Shown here piece after piece: positions 54,212 to 62,320 of a stretch of DNA of 64,000 bases. The first letter of the stretch is position 1. The number at the start of each line of letters is the position of its first letter. Position numbers and translations under genes: made by a program. The notes below the pieces were generated by a model that worked only from the letters and a program-made list of their open reading frames with translations, was not told the origin of the DNA and made no database searches. This stretch comes from Azospirillum baldaniorum (lineage in GTDB: Bacteria > Pseudomonadota > Alphaproteobacteria > Azospirillales > Azospirillaceae): positions 2,985,001 to 3,049,000 of the forward strand of contig NZ_CP022253.1 in assembly GCF_003119195.2 (NCBI RefSeq). Reading direction: 5' to 3'.

Positions 54212-56140
54212 GTGGACTCGCTCTTCAATCTCAAGGCCCCTCCGGCGGAGCCGGCCCAGGACCCTGACGGCAACCCCGCCCTGGAGGTGCTGGCGTCGGT
54301 CTTCGGCTATTCCGCCTTCCGCGGGCAGCAGGCCGACATCATCGCCCACGTCATCCGTGGCGGCGACGCGCTCGTCCTCATGCCCACGGGCGGCGGCAAG
54401 TCGCTGTGCTACCAGGTGCCGGCGCTGGTGCGCGACGGCGTGACGGTGGTCGTCTCCCCGCTGATCGCGCTGATGCGGGACCAGGTGACGGCGCTGCGCG
54501 AGCTGGGCGTGCGGGCGGCCTTCCTCAACTCCTCGCTCGACGCCGCCGAGGCGCGCGAGGTGGAGCGGGCCATGGTCCGCGGCGAGATCGACCTCGTCTA
54601 TGTGGCGCCGGAACGTCTGGTCACCCCGCGCTTCCTCGACCTGCTGGACCGCACCAAGCTCGCCCTCTTCGCGCTGGACGAGGCGCATTGCGTCAGCCAG
54701 TGGGGCCACGACTTCCGGCCCGAGTATCTCCAGCTCTCCATCCTGCACGAGCGGCACCCGACCGTGCCGCGCGTCGCGCTGACCGCCACGGCGGACGCGC
54801 AGACCCGCGCGGAGATCAAGGACAAGCTGGGGCTGACCGAGGCCCGCGTGTTCCTGTCCAGCTTCGACCGGCCCAACATCACCTACCGCGTCGTCCCGAA
54901 GAAGAGCGAGCGCCAGCAGATGCTGGCCTTCCTGCGGGAGAACCACCCCGAGGACGCCGGCATCATCTATTGCATGTCGCGGGCGAAGGTGGAGGACACC
55001 GCCAACTGGCTGAACCAGCAGGGGCGGGAGGCGCTTCCCTACCACGCCGGGCTGCCGTCCGAGGTGCGCGAGGCGAACCAGGACCTGTTCATCAAGGGCG
55101 AGGGCATCGTCATGGTGGCGACGGTGGCCTTCGGCATGGGCATCGACAAGCCGAACGTGCGCTTCGTCTGCCACCTCGACCCGCCCAAGAGCCTGGAAGC
55201 CTATTATCAGGAGACCGGCCGCGCCGGGCGCGACGGCCTGCCCGCGGACGCCTGGATGAGCTACGGCATGGCCGACGTGGTCGGCCTGCGCCAGATGCTG
55301 GAGCAGTCGGAGGCCGGCGATTCCCACCGCCGCGTCGAGCGCTCCAAGCTGGAGGCGCTGCTCGGCTTCTGCGAGACCTCGGCCTGCCGCCGCAAGGTGC
55401 TGCTGAACTACTTCGGCGAGACGCTGGAGGCGCCCTGCGGCAACTGCGACACCTGCCTGGAGCCGGTGGAGACCTGGGACGGCACCGTCGCCGCGCAGAA
55501 GGCCCTGTCGGCGGTCTACCGCACCGGCCAGCGCTACGGCGCCGGGCACCTGATCGACGTGCTGCTGGGCAACGCGACGGAGAAGGTGGCGCAGCAGGCC
55601 CACGACGCGCTGAAGACCTTCGGCTGCGGCAAGGAGCTGTCGAAGGCGGAATGGCAGTCGGTCTACCGCCAGCTCGTCGCCGCCGGCTATCTGACGGTCG
55701 ATCTGGAGGGTTATGGCGGCTTCCGCCTGACCGACGCGGGCATTCCGGTCATCAAGGGCCAGCAGACGGTGAAGCTGCGCAAGGACCCGGTCGTCGAGAA
55801 GCGCCGTGGCGTCCACGACGCGCTACGCCGCCACGTCTCCCGCGGCGGCTCAGCCCCCTCCGGCGGCCTGTCCGGCGAGGGCGTGTCGCGGGCCGGGGCG
55901 CGCGGCGCCCTGTCGCCGGCCGACGACGCGCTGTGGCACGCGCTGAAGGACTGCCGCACCGAGCTGGCCCGCGCGCAGGGGGTGCCGCCCTACGTGATCT
56001 TCCACGACAGCACGTTGCTGGAGATGGTCGCGACGCGCCCGATGGACCGCGCCGCCTTTGCCCGCCTGCCCGGCGTCGGCGCCCGCAAGCTGGAGCGTTA
56101 TGCCGACCCCTTTTTGGACGTCATCCGCCAGAAAGGATAA
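54212..56140 (+). CDS. recQ: ATP-dependent DNA helicase RecQ
   Basis: A 642-aa RecQ. Helicase motifs: FRGQQADII (motif 0), PTGGGKSLCYQ (residues 58-68), DEAHCVSQWGHDFRPEY (motif II), and QETGRAGRDG (motif VI). A zinc site of four cysteines (about 388-415: C, C, CGNC, C) leads into the RQC winged helix (about 420-530). An HRDC domain lies at about 560-642 (RLPGVGARKLERY). It unwinds forks and recombination intermediates. The start is GTG 54212; no strong ribosome site is seen. It ends just before tRNA-Thr. Confidence 0.95.
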   Translation: MDSLFNLKAPPAEPAQDPDGNPALEVLASVFGYSAFRGQQADIIAHVIRGGDALVLMPTGGGKSLCYQVPALVRDGVTVVVSPLIALMRDQVTALRELGVRAAFLNSSLDAAEAREVERAMVRGEIDLVYVAPERLVTPRFLDLLDRTKLALFALDEAHCVSQWGHDFRPEYLQLSILHERHPTVPRVALTATADAQTRAEIKDKLGLTEARVFLSSFDRPNITYRVVPKKSERQQMLAFLRENHPEDAGIIYCMSRAKVEDTANWLNQQGREALPYHAGLPSEVREANQDLFIKGEGIVMVATVAFGMGIDKPNVRFVCHLDPPKSLEAYYQETGRAGRDGLPADAWMSYGMADVVGLRQMLEQSEAGDSHRRVERSKLEALLGFCETSACRRKVLLNYFGETLEAPCGNCDTCLEPVETWDGTVAAQKALSAVYRTGQRYGAGHLIDVLLGNATEKVAQQAHDALKTFGCGKELSKAEWQSVYRQLVAAGYLTVDLEGYGGFRLTDAGIPVIKGQQTVKLRKDPVVEKRRGVHDALRRHVSRGGSAPSGGLSGEGVSRAGARGALSPADDALWHALKDCRTELARAQGVPPYVIFHDSTLLEMVATRPMDRAAFARLPGVGARKLERYADPFLDVIRQKG

Positions 56141-56221
56141 TTTTATCCATCTCCCAAAAAAGCGCTTGCGCCGGTCCGCCCCCCCGGTTAATTTCCGCGC
56201 CCACGACGCACCGACGTCGGC

Positions 56222-56296
<75 letters not shown>

Positions 56297-56375
56297 GTTT
56301 TCCCACCGCCCTTCCCATCCGTTTCCCACTAGCGAACGGTCGGAAGGGCGGTGGCACCCTCCCAAGCCCGTCTGA

Positions 56376-57437
56376 TCAGCGCTTCGGCTTGCTAAGCCGC
56401 TGGCGCTTTTTTTGTGCCGACTCCGCCATTCGCCCATCGGGCTGTACATAGACGGCCACCACTCCACGCGATCTGTGCCCGGTGACGGATCGGATCTCGT
56501 CATCGGTAGCGCCGGCAGCGCCCAGTTCCGTCGCCGCCGTCCGCCGCAAGTCGCGGAACTGGAGATCGGTCGGCAGCCCCGCCAGGGCGCGCACGCGCGA
56601 AAATTCGTGTACGAAATGAAATTTGGCGTAGGGCCGCCCGGTCGCTTCCGACACGATGACCTGCACAGCGTCCCGCTTCACGGTCGACAGGAGCTTCTGC
56701 ATCTGCGCCGTGACAGGAACCCTCACCGGCTGCTTCGTCTTCCCCTGCACGATCGCGAAGGCCGTGCCGTCGTAGTCGCTCCACTTCAGCGCCAGGATGT
56801 CCCCCTGCCGCTGGCCGATGTCGAGGGCCAGCCGCACGGCGAGCGCCAAGGACGGCCGGCCGTGCTTCTCCGCCGCCGCGCAGAACGTCTCCACCTGGTC
56901 ACGGGTCCACACCTGGGTTCGAGCCGCGGTGCCGATCAGGCGCATGCCGTCGGCCGGCGAGAAGTCAATCATGCCGCGGTCGCAGGCGTGCCCCAGCAAA
57001 ATCCGCCAGACCCGCATCACGGCGTTCGCCGTCGCCAGCCCGGATTTGCCCTGAACCACTTCATAGCCCTGCACCAGCCACGCGCGCGTGATTGAGCTGA
57101 CCAGCTTCGACCCCGCGACCTTCTCAATTCTGCGGAGCAGCAGCCGGTAATCCTGTTTGGTTTTCGGCGCCAGCTTCGCGAACTGTGGCGAAGCTTCGTA
57201 TTTGCCAATCAGCTCCGCCACACTGCCGGGAATGATGGAGGGCTCCAGGCCGGCACGCCGCGTGCGTTCGGCCTCGACCTGTGCGTTCAGGTCCCGCGCT
57301 CGGGCGATCGCTTTTTCGGTGTCGTCGCCGAGTGGCTCGTCACAGAAGCCAAGCGCTTTCACGGTCGGGGTGGTGCGCCAGTACCACCGCCCGGCCACTC
57401 GCTTCATGCGAGGGACGTTCAACTCCACTTTGCCCAT
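56376..57437 (-). CDS. Tyrosine recombinase/integrase
   Basis: A 353-aa integrase. An arm/core-binding part (residues about 70-170) precedes the catalytic domain with R210 (GQRQGD), K233, R298 in FRDLRRTA (the usual His of the HxxR box is R295), H321 (TGHRS) and nucleophile Y330. It would catalyse insertion at the adjacent tRNA-Thr. ATG 57437 overlaps the end of the excisionase gene by 19 bases; the open frame continues upstream to 57758 but without homology. It is the last gene of the minus-strand chain starting near 58364 or 59161. Confidence 0.92.
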   Translation of the reverse strand: MGKVELNVPRMKRVAGRWYWRTTPTVKALGFCDEPLGDDTEKAIARARDLNAQVEAERTRRAGLEPSIIPGSVAELIGKYEASPQFAKLAPKTKQDYRLLLRRIEKVAGSKLVSSITRAWLVQGYEVVQGKSGLATANAVMRVWRILLGHACDRGMIDFSPADGMRLIGTAARTQVWTRDQVETFCAAAEKHGRPSLALAVRLALDIGQRQGDILALKWSDYDGTAFAIVQGKTKQPVRVPVTAQMQKLLSTVKRDAVQVIVSEATGRPYAKFHFVHEFSRVRALAGLPTDLQFRDLRRTAATELGAAGATDDEIRSVTGHRSRGVVAVYVQPDGRMAESAQKKRQRLSKPKR

Positions 57438-57688
57438 TCCGACGTGCCCGCTCCCGCCGCCGGCATGGATTGTTGCACAAGGCCGCTGCGTTCGTCCTGC
57501 CACTTGTCGAGTAGCACGCGGTCCCAAAGGATTCGGCCGCCGCGCGTCTCGCCGGATGGCCAGATCCCGTCGGCCACTTCCTGATCGAACTTGCCAGGAC
57601 TCACACCGACATACGCCGCTGCCTGATCCCTTGAGAGGCAGCGCGGCCAATCTGGCAGGCCGGCCATGTCGCTTAGCCTTGCAGCCAT
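57419..57688 (-). CDS. Excisionase / AlpA-like DNA-binding protein
   Basis: An 89-aa protein with a MerR-like helix-turn-helix (CLSRDQAAAYVGVSPGKFDQEV, residues 18-40) and a wing (PSGETRGGRILWDRVLLDKW). Such proteins direct excision by the neighbouring integrase. ATG 57688 is preceded by a near-perfect GGAGGTGA site. It overlaps the integrase start by 19 bases, so the two are coupled. Confidence 0.82.
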   Translation of the reverse strand: MAARLSDMAGLPDWPRCLSRDQAAAYVGVSPGKFDQEVADGIWPSGETRGGRILWDRVLLDKWQDERSGLVQQSMPAAGAGTSEWAKWS

Positions 57689-57690
57689 GC

Positions 57691-58152
57691 TCACCTCCGC
57701 CCCTGCCCTTGATCCAGTTCGTCAACCGCGACTCGGTGGCCATGCTCAAGCACACCACGAGCCTTCAGGCGTTCGTATAGGACGAGATCCTGGACGTCGG
57801 CGACATAGGGCAGGGTCACCGGCAGGAAGGGCCGGCGCGATGCCCGCGCCCTCTCCCGCATGTGTTCGTCGGGATGGCTCTCCACCGTGGGCGGCAGGTC
57901 CACCAGCTCGGCGGGGCGATAGGTCTCCTCCGCCTCGTTCCAGCGGTACAGCCGGTACCGGACCACCTCCGGATACGCGACGCGCCCGTCGGCCCGGCGC
58001 ACGGCCCGGATGCGCCGGGCGCCGGGTGGTGGAGCCATGGTCGCGCAGGCATCGCGGTGGCGGGCGGCGTGGCAATCCGGAAGGCGGATGGTTGCCGATC
58101 CGGCGGCAATCGGCACGGGTGGGTGCGCCATGCTGTGTGTGATGGATGTCAT
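57691..58152 (-). CDS. Unknown element-encoded protein
   Basis: A 153-aa protein not assigned to a family. The N-terminal 45 residues are Ala/Pro/His/Arg-rich. The rest (RRADGRVAYPEVVRYRLYRWNEAEETYRPAELVDLPP) looks like a small beta-rich fold, followed by ERARASRRPFLPVTLPYVADVQDLVLYERLKARGV. Its ATG overlaps the stop of the gene upstream (ATGA), and its stop is 2 bases before the excisionase start. The tight junctions support it as real. Confidence 0.65.
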   Translation of the reverse strand: MTSITHSMAHPPVPIAAGSATIRLPDCHAARHRDACATMAPPPGARRIRAVRRADGRVAYPEVVRYRLYRWNEAEETYRPAELVDLPPTVESHPDEHMRERARASRRPFLPVTLPYVADVQDLVLYERLKARGVLEHGHRVAVDELDQGQGRR

Positions 58153-58364
58153 ACGTCGACTCCGCAGGATTTCAGAGCACGCAGGGCGCGCCGGGAGGCA
58201 TGGGGAGCGGTACGGCACGAGATGGAGGACAATCCGACGGCGGAGACTGCCGCGGAAGGATCGGGCGTTTTCAGCAGCGGCCCGGCCTCGCCTTCGATCT
58301 GCACGACGAAGAGGCCTTCGCGTGGCTGAAAGCCGAGCAGCACGCGGGGTAATTGGTCGCTCAT
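58149..58364 (-). CDS. Small unknown element-encoded protein
   Basis: A 71-aa protein beginning MSDQLPRVLLGFQPREGLFVVQIEGEAGPLL split as a short beta-rich domain, then a Ser/Ala/Arg-rich tail. No family recognised. Four-base ATGA overlap with the next gene supports translation. Confidence 0.55.
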   Translation of the reverse strand: MSDQLPRVLLGFQPREGLFVVQIEGEAGPLLKTPDPSAAVSAVGLSSISCRTAPHASRRALRALKSCGVDV

Positions 58365-59161
58365 GCTGCCCTGGCCCCGCTGTTCAGGTGGCTCATATCC
58401 GGGAGGCGGATGCCCTCATTCGGCAAGACCGGGCTGGCCGACATCCGCTCCAAGCCGATGCGGGTGCGTTGGACAGATGGATTGGCGCAAGTCATACTTA
58501 GAGACCGGAGGGTCTTCCCATGCCTGATACACGGCTCTACGACAGCGACTTCTTTGCCTGGACGCAGGATCAGGCCGGTCGGCTTCGGCGGCTGGCCGCG
58601 GAGCGCAGCAATGTCGATCTGGACCTGGAGAACCTTGCCGAGGAGATCGAAAGCATGGGGCGGAGTGAGCAGCAACAACTGGAGAGCCGGTTGACCGTGC
58701 TGTTGCTCCATCTGCTGAAATGGCGTTTCCAGCCCGGCCTCCGGGGGAACAGTTGGCGCCTGACGATCAAGGAGCAGCGCAACCGGATCGAGCGCCACCT
58801 TCGGAAAAATCCAAGCCTGAAGGCCATGCTCGACGAAACCATCGTCGATGCCTACAGCGACGCGCTGATCGGCGCGGAGCGGGAAACCGGTCTGCCGGAA
58901 ACGACGTTTCCAAAGGATTGTCCGTGGTCGTTTGATCAGATGATGGACGACGGATTCCTGCCCGAAGCGTGAACCGGCGTCCCCGGCTCCGTTTTCTCTT
59001 CCGTCGCTCGAACAGCGCAGGGCAGCGAGGGCGTTCCTAACATCGTCCGCATCGATCTGACCGGCTGCATGAGCGACATGCAGCCGGTCCACGAGGCTAT
59101 CCAGATCGTCCGTTAAGGCGGTGAAGTCGGAGCAGTGCATAGAGTCTAAGGGGAGAGGCAT
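58361..59161 (-). CDS. Open frame antisense to the DUF29 gene; N-terminal part may be a real small gene
   Basis: The frame starts at ATG 59161 with an excellent ribosome site (GAGGAAGG) and a likely operator pair 62 bases upstream. Its stop overlaps the next start in an ATGA junction. The first 70 residues (SDFTALTDDLDSLVDRLHVAHAAGQI, DADDVRNALAALRC) look like an ordinary helical protein. From about 58972 down to 58520 the frame is exactly antisense to the well-supported DUF29 gene, so that part is unlikely to be selected as protein. Either the real gene is shorter or truncated by the DUF29 insertion. Confidence 0.3.
   Translation of the reverse strand: MPLPLDSMHCSDFTALTDDLDSLVDRLHVAHAAGQIDADDVRNALAALRCSSDGRENGAGDAGSRFGQESVVHHLIKRPRTILWKRRFRQTGFPLRADQRVAVGIDDGFVEHGLQAWIFPKVALDPVALLLDRQAPTVPPEAGLETPFQQMEQQHGQPALQLLLLTPPHAFDLLGKVLQVQIDIAALRGQPPKPTGLILRPGKEVAVVEPCIRHGKTLRSLSMTCANPSVQRTRIGLERMSASPVLPNEGIRLPDMSHLNSGARAA
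58520..58972 (+). CDS. DUF29 family protein
   Basis: A 150-aa protein with the family layout: LYDSDFFAWTQDQAGRLRRL at the start, LDLENLAEEIESMGRSEQQQLESRLTVLLLHLLKW in the middle, and SWRLTIKEQRNRIERHLRKNPSLK with CPWSFDQMMDDGFLP near the end. DUF29 proteins are common cargo in mobile DNA of cyanobacteria and alphaproteobacteria; function unknown. ATG 58520 has GGAGG ten bases upstream. It lies on the opposite strand to its neighbours. Confidence 0.9.
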   Translation: MPDTRLYDSDFFAWTQDQAGRLRRLAAERSNVDLDLENLAEEIESMGRSEQQQLESRLTVLLLHLLKWRFQPGLRGNSWRLTIKEQRNRIERHLRKNPSLKAMLDETIVDAYSDALIGAERETGLPETTFPKDCPWSFDQMMDDGFLPEA

Positions 59162-59222
59162 GGTCGGACCTTCCTCAAACCGGCATCGGGCGACGCGCTC
59201 TTACAAGCGCCTCCAATGAGCG

Positions 59223-59260
59223 GTACATTATGTATCGTCTCATATCAATACATAATGTAC
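59223..59260. promoter_or_regulatory. Paired operator sites (inverted) of the element repressor
   Basis: GTACATTATGTAT (59223-59235) and ATACATAATGTAC (59248-59260) are exact inverted copies 12 bases apart, each itself near-palindromic. The same motif lies at 59966-59978 before the carph-isopro gene. They sit about 62 bases upstream of the ATG at 59161 in an AT-rich promoter-like stretch. Confidence 0.6.
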
Positions 59261-59468
59261 TGTTCCCGCGCAAGCCGCTAAGCTCATCGGCGCAGCACGA
59301 GGTTGCCGCATACGGAGGTATGCAACCCTATGCTTTTCCGTACCTCCGCACCTACAACTAGATAGTATACGGCAACCAAAGGTTAAGATAATTTGTTTCC
59401 GGTTCGTTCCTATTTGGGCTTGCGGTTCAAACAAACGCGGATGTAAACGCGGTGCAGCGAGAAAGGGG

Positions 59469-59723
59469 ATGCCGGTGCGCGGACGTGAGTTGGCTGAAGC
59501 GGAGCAGATCTTGCGAAGCCTCCCCGATCACGTCAGAAAGCGAATGCTCAACGTGATTCGGGAGTATGCTGCTGATCTTCCTGAGCCAATTCCGCCTCAG
59601 TCCGGAGCATCTGAAGAATTGCAGCTCGGCGCCGCGGGTGAAGCGTCTTCAAGTATTCGACAGCCTCGGCATACTCGGCCTCAGGATGCTTATCGTCACC
59701 GAAATAAAGCCACTGCCAAGTAA
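59469..59723 (+). CDS. Possible small protein, tail antisense to the repressor
   Basis: An 84-aa frame whose first 40 residues (GRELAEAEQILRSLPDHVRK, RMLNVIREYAADLPEP) look like a helical protein and lie upstream of the repressor 3' end. The rest overlaps the repressor gene on the other strand. GAGAAAGGGG precedes the ATG. Weakly supported. Confidence 0.3.
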   Translation: MPVRGRELAEAEQILRSLPDHVRKRMLNVIREYAADLPEPIPPQSGASEELQLGAAGEASSSIRQPRHTRPQDAYRHRNKATAK

Positions 59724-59904
59724 CACCAAGTTGTGTAGCGAATAGTTTTGCGTTGCGAACTGTGAGGGGGCGGTTACCATTCTCGGCGCTACGCACCGTG
59801 GCGGCCGAAAAGCCATGCGTCTCTGCAAATTTCTCCGCAGAGCTGTATCCAGCCTTCTTTCGTATGGCTCTCAGGCGTTCGCCTCTGGCCTTTTCATCCT
59901 TCAT
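59548..59904 (-). CDS. XRE/CI-like transcriptional repressor
   Basis: A 118-aa helix-turn-helix protein. The DNA-binding part is residues about 8-62: RGERLRAIRKKAGYSSAEKFAETHGFSAATVRSAENGNRPL. A short helical C-terminus (EYLKTLHPRRRAAILQMLRTEAEL) probably dimerises. There is no peptidase domain, so induction would not be by LexA-like self-cleavage. It is divergent from the carph-isopro gene, with an operator between them. ATG 59904 was chosen by the domain start; a TTG at 59958 would overlap the operator region. Confidence 0.85.
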   Translation of the reverse strand: MKDEKARGERLRAIRKKAGYSSAEKFAETHGFSAATVRSAENGNRPLTVRNAKLFATQLGVTWQWLYFGDDKHPEAEYAEAVEYLKTLHPRRRAAILQMLRTEAELAQEDQQHTPESR

Positions 59905-59965
59905 GTGCGGAATTGTATCGTTACGCGACGCGACGGTCCGGTACAAAGCGTATTGCAAGGCGACA

Positions 59966-59978
59966 GTACATGATGTAC
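59966..59978. promoter_or_regulatory. Operator between repressor and carph-isopro genes
   Basis: GTACATGATGTAC matches the two sites near 59240 at 11-12 of 13 positions and ends 10 bases before the ATG at 59989, so it would overlap the ribosome site and transcript start of that gene. Confidence 0.6.
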
Positions 59979-59988
59979 TGTTTTGACC

Positions 59989-60273
59989 ATGGATGACCTC
60001 GACACATTTTCCAACGTCATTGATCTTTGGCCGAATGCCGTTGCAATGGGCAATGATGTCGGCGAGACCGGATTGACGGTACGCGCTTGGAAGCGCAGAA
60101 ACTCGATACCCGGCGAGAAGTGGCTGAGAGTTGTCGAGGCAGCCCGACGTCGCGGATTTGAGAACGTAACTCTGGAGCGTCTTGCAAAGATCGCCCAGTC
60201 TCGCAAGACCCCGGATTCAATCACCGCCATACCAGATGAAATGTCTGCTGAACTCATTGGCCATCCCGCATAG
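59989..60273 (+). CDS. Carph-isopro domain DNA-binding protein (Cro-like position)
   Basis: A 94-aa protein with the carph-isopro type helix-turn-helix: NVIDLWPNAVAMGNDVGETGLTVRAWKRRNSIPGEKWLRVVEAARRRGF. These proteins occupy the Cro position in alphaproteobacterial prophages. ATG 59989 is chosen over an upstream TTG because it begins the conserved part. It starts the rightward gene chain. Confidence 0.82.
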   Translation: MDDLDTFSNVIDLWPNAVAMGNDVGETGLTVRAWKRRNSIPGEKWLRVVEAARRRGFENVTLERLAKIAQSRKTPDSITAIPDEMSAELIGHPA

Positions 60274-60284
60274 CCGGGGCGCCA

Positions 60285-60389
60285 GTGGCAGAGCGTAACC
60301 GCGCCAAGCGGGTGGCGGTGAAGAAGGGGAAGCAGCATGCGCAAGAACTCACATCTGTCGCGTTCGGAAGCATCGCTCGCAAGGCGTGA
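60285..60389 (+). CDS. Tiny basic protein, coupled
   Basis: A 34-aa frame from GTG 60285, rich in Lys/Arg (AERNRAKRVAVKKGKQHAQ). Its TGA overlaps the next GTG start (GTGA). No family recognised; the support is the chain of overlapping junctions. Confidence 0.35.
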   Translation: MAERNRAKRVAVKKGKQHAQELTSVAFGSIARKA

Positions 60390-60484
60390 GCTGGGCAACA
60401 GCCATGGCTGAGGGGAAGGGAGAGGCGATGGACGTAGGCAAGACGGCGGAGGGAAATGCTCTGTTGCGAAGGGAGCCAGCATGA
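60386..60484 (+). CDS. Tiny protein, coupled
   Basis: A 32-aa frame from GTG 60386 (SWATAMAEGKGEAMDVGKTA...). It overlaps the previous stop by four bases, and its own TGA overlaps the ATGATG start of the next gene. No family recognised. Confidence 0.3.
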   Translation: MSWATAMAEGKGEAMDVGKTAEGNALLRREPA

Positions 60485-60786
60485 TGGCGCCATTCGCCCA
60501 CGATTCATCTGGGACGCCATACGATGCTTCCACCCTGACTGGGCATCAGCAGGCAGTACTCGCGCTGTGGCCGGAATTCCAGGCAGCCGCCGCGATGCGA
60601 TGGACGAGCCTGGACCAAGTGGTGCGCGCCATCTTCCATGATCGCACCGGCCTGGCCGATCTGCCCGACGACGAGGCCGACCAGTTGGAAGCCTTGCTGA
60701 AGACGGCCATCACCCGCCTGCACATGGTCGCGCCGGCACGGCGCCGTCCGACTCTTTCCCGGAACTGCGGGCGAGGCTCGGCATGA
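60481..60786 (+). CDS. Unknown small element-encoded protein
   Basis: A 101-aa protein, ATG 60481 with AAGGGAG upstream. The middle (LTGHQQAVLALWPEFQAAAAMRW, LDQVVRAIFHDRTGLADLPD, DEADQLEALLKTAITRLH) is helical and acidic, and the tail is basic. No family recognised. Last member of the overlapping chain. Confidence 0.55.
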   Translation: MMAPFAHDSSGTPYDASTLTGHQQAVLALWPEFQAAAAMRWTSLDQVVRAIFHDRTGLADLPDDEADQLEALLKTAITRLHMVAPARRRPTLSRNCGRGSA

Positions 60787-61527
60787 GGTCGACTCGCTGC
60801 CACCCCACGGCACCGAGCACTCAACAAGATTCGAAATCCGACTCCTACCTCTGGCTTCGCTGCGCGCTCCGCGGCGCCGTCTCCGGCTGCCCGCGCGCTG
60901 CCACGTCATACCGTGCCCGTGCGGGCGCGGTGCATCCCTGACACCGATCGGAGGGCCATCGATGCCACGCGCTCCCCCCAGTTCCCCCCGAGGCTGATCG
61001 CCTGATCATTCCTGCGCCTGTGCGCCGCTCACCCCATGAGCGGAGCAGAGAGGTTTTCTGCCGCAGCCGCGTCCCAACGTGGCTGTGAACGGAGAAGATC
61101 TGCGCGCGGAATGATCCGGGGCCGATCACCTCGAATCGCGGCCGCTCGTCCGGCCAGCATCGTCCAGGGCACTTGAATCCCACGTCGGTCGGCTGGCCGG
61201 CGCACGGAAAGACTTGTGTCCTCATCAACAACACGGCTGCGCAGGGCGTGGCCGTGAACGGGAGGGCTTTCGCTTTGACGACACCAAGGGCACCGCCCTG
61301 AGCTGGGGCGGCCTTGCGACCGGCCGCCCCAGGACTGCGCTCAGGAACCGTTCAGGCGCCCGGCCTTGACCACCGGTGCGAACGGGGACGTGTGCGCCGT
61401 CATCATACTTCAACCGCGACTTGATTGCGACTCGATTGCCGTCATTTCCGGCCACGGATGCGTGCGCCTTGATGACGGCTGAACCGCCGGCTGGTCACGG
61501 GATCGCCGGAGACGGGACAGGTGCGCC
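60787..61527. other. Long stretch without a supported gene inside the element
   Basis: In 741 bases only short Arg-rich frames occur, for example a 46-codon frame starting at ATG 61037. An 11-base perfect inverted repeat lies at 61303-61313 with 61322-61332, without a T-run. It may contain decayed genes or an origin; no iteron array is visible. Confidence 0.45.
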
Positions 61528-62320
61528 ATGAGCGAAGCGAACGTAGAATTTCGCAGAATCGTTGGACGGTTTCAGGCGGCGATTCGCGCCAATCCACGGC
61601 TCAAGCTGCGCGACAAGGTGGTGGCGTGGGCGATGCTGGATCGCCTCGACCGGCAGGCCTTCGCCGCCAGTGGCGAGCTGACGGTGTGGGATGCCGTCGG
61701 CGTCGAGGCCCTGGCCGCCGACACGTCGCTGTGTGAGCGCGACGTGGTGCGGGCACGGGCGGCCCTGCGCCAGGAACGCGTGATCGAAGACGTTGGGAGG
61801 CCGGCGAAGGGACGCCCCACGCAGGTTCGGTTCAACCGGGCCTGGCTGGAACGCCGCGAGGTCGCCGAAGCGGCAACGGAGGACACGGGTGTCCCGGACT
61901 CCGGAGTCCTCGGTGCCCATGAACGGAGGACTCCAGCGCCGGCAACGGAGGACAAAACCCCGCCCAACGGAGGACACCGGAGTCCTCCTATCCTTGTAAC
62001 CTTGGAATCAACCTGGGGCGCGCAGGCACGCCGGCACCCGCACGCACACGCGAAGGCGCCCTGGCCGCGGTGCTGGCCGTCCACTTCTCGCCGACCGAAA
62101 TGCGATGGTTCGAGGGGTGGCCATCGAGCTTGACGGTGGCTCGGCGGTGCTGTGGGTGCCCAACGCTTTCCAACGGGATTGGATTGATGCGCGGCTCACC
62201 GACCGGCTGAAGAGCGCGCTCGGCATCTACAGCCTCGAGGTGCGCGTGGGCGCTCCGCCGGCGATGTCCCCGGCCAGAACGCGACCGACGCTGCATGCCG
62301 TCGCCGGGGGGAGGGCATGA
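61528..62320 (+). pseudogene. Winged-helix replication-initiator-like gene with DnaA_N-like end, frameshifted
   Basis: The first frame (ATG 61528) gives a helical/winged-helix domain typical of plasmid or phage replication proteins (KLRDKVVAWAMLDRLDRQAF, LAADTSLCERDVVRARAALRQERVI), then a Thr/Pro-rich linker. Past about 62030 the sensible protein switches frame: LAAVLAVHFSPTEMRWFEG in one frame, then VAIELDGGSAVLWVPNAFQRDWID in another. The latter resembles the DnaA N-terminal domain end (LxVPNxFxRDW). At least two frameshifts are therefore needed to make one protein. Intact homologues would act in initiation of plasmid replication; here the gene is broken or the sequence is in error. Confidence 0.6.
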
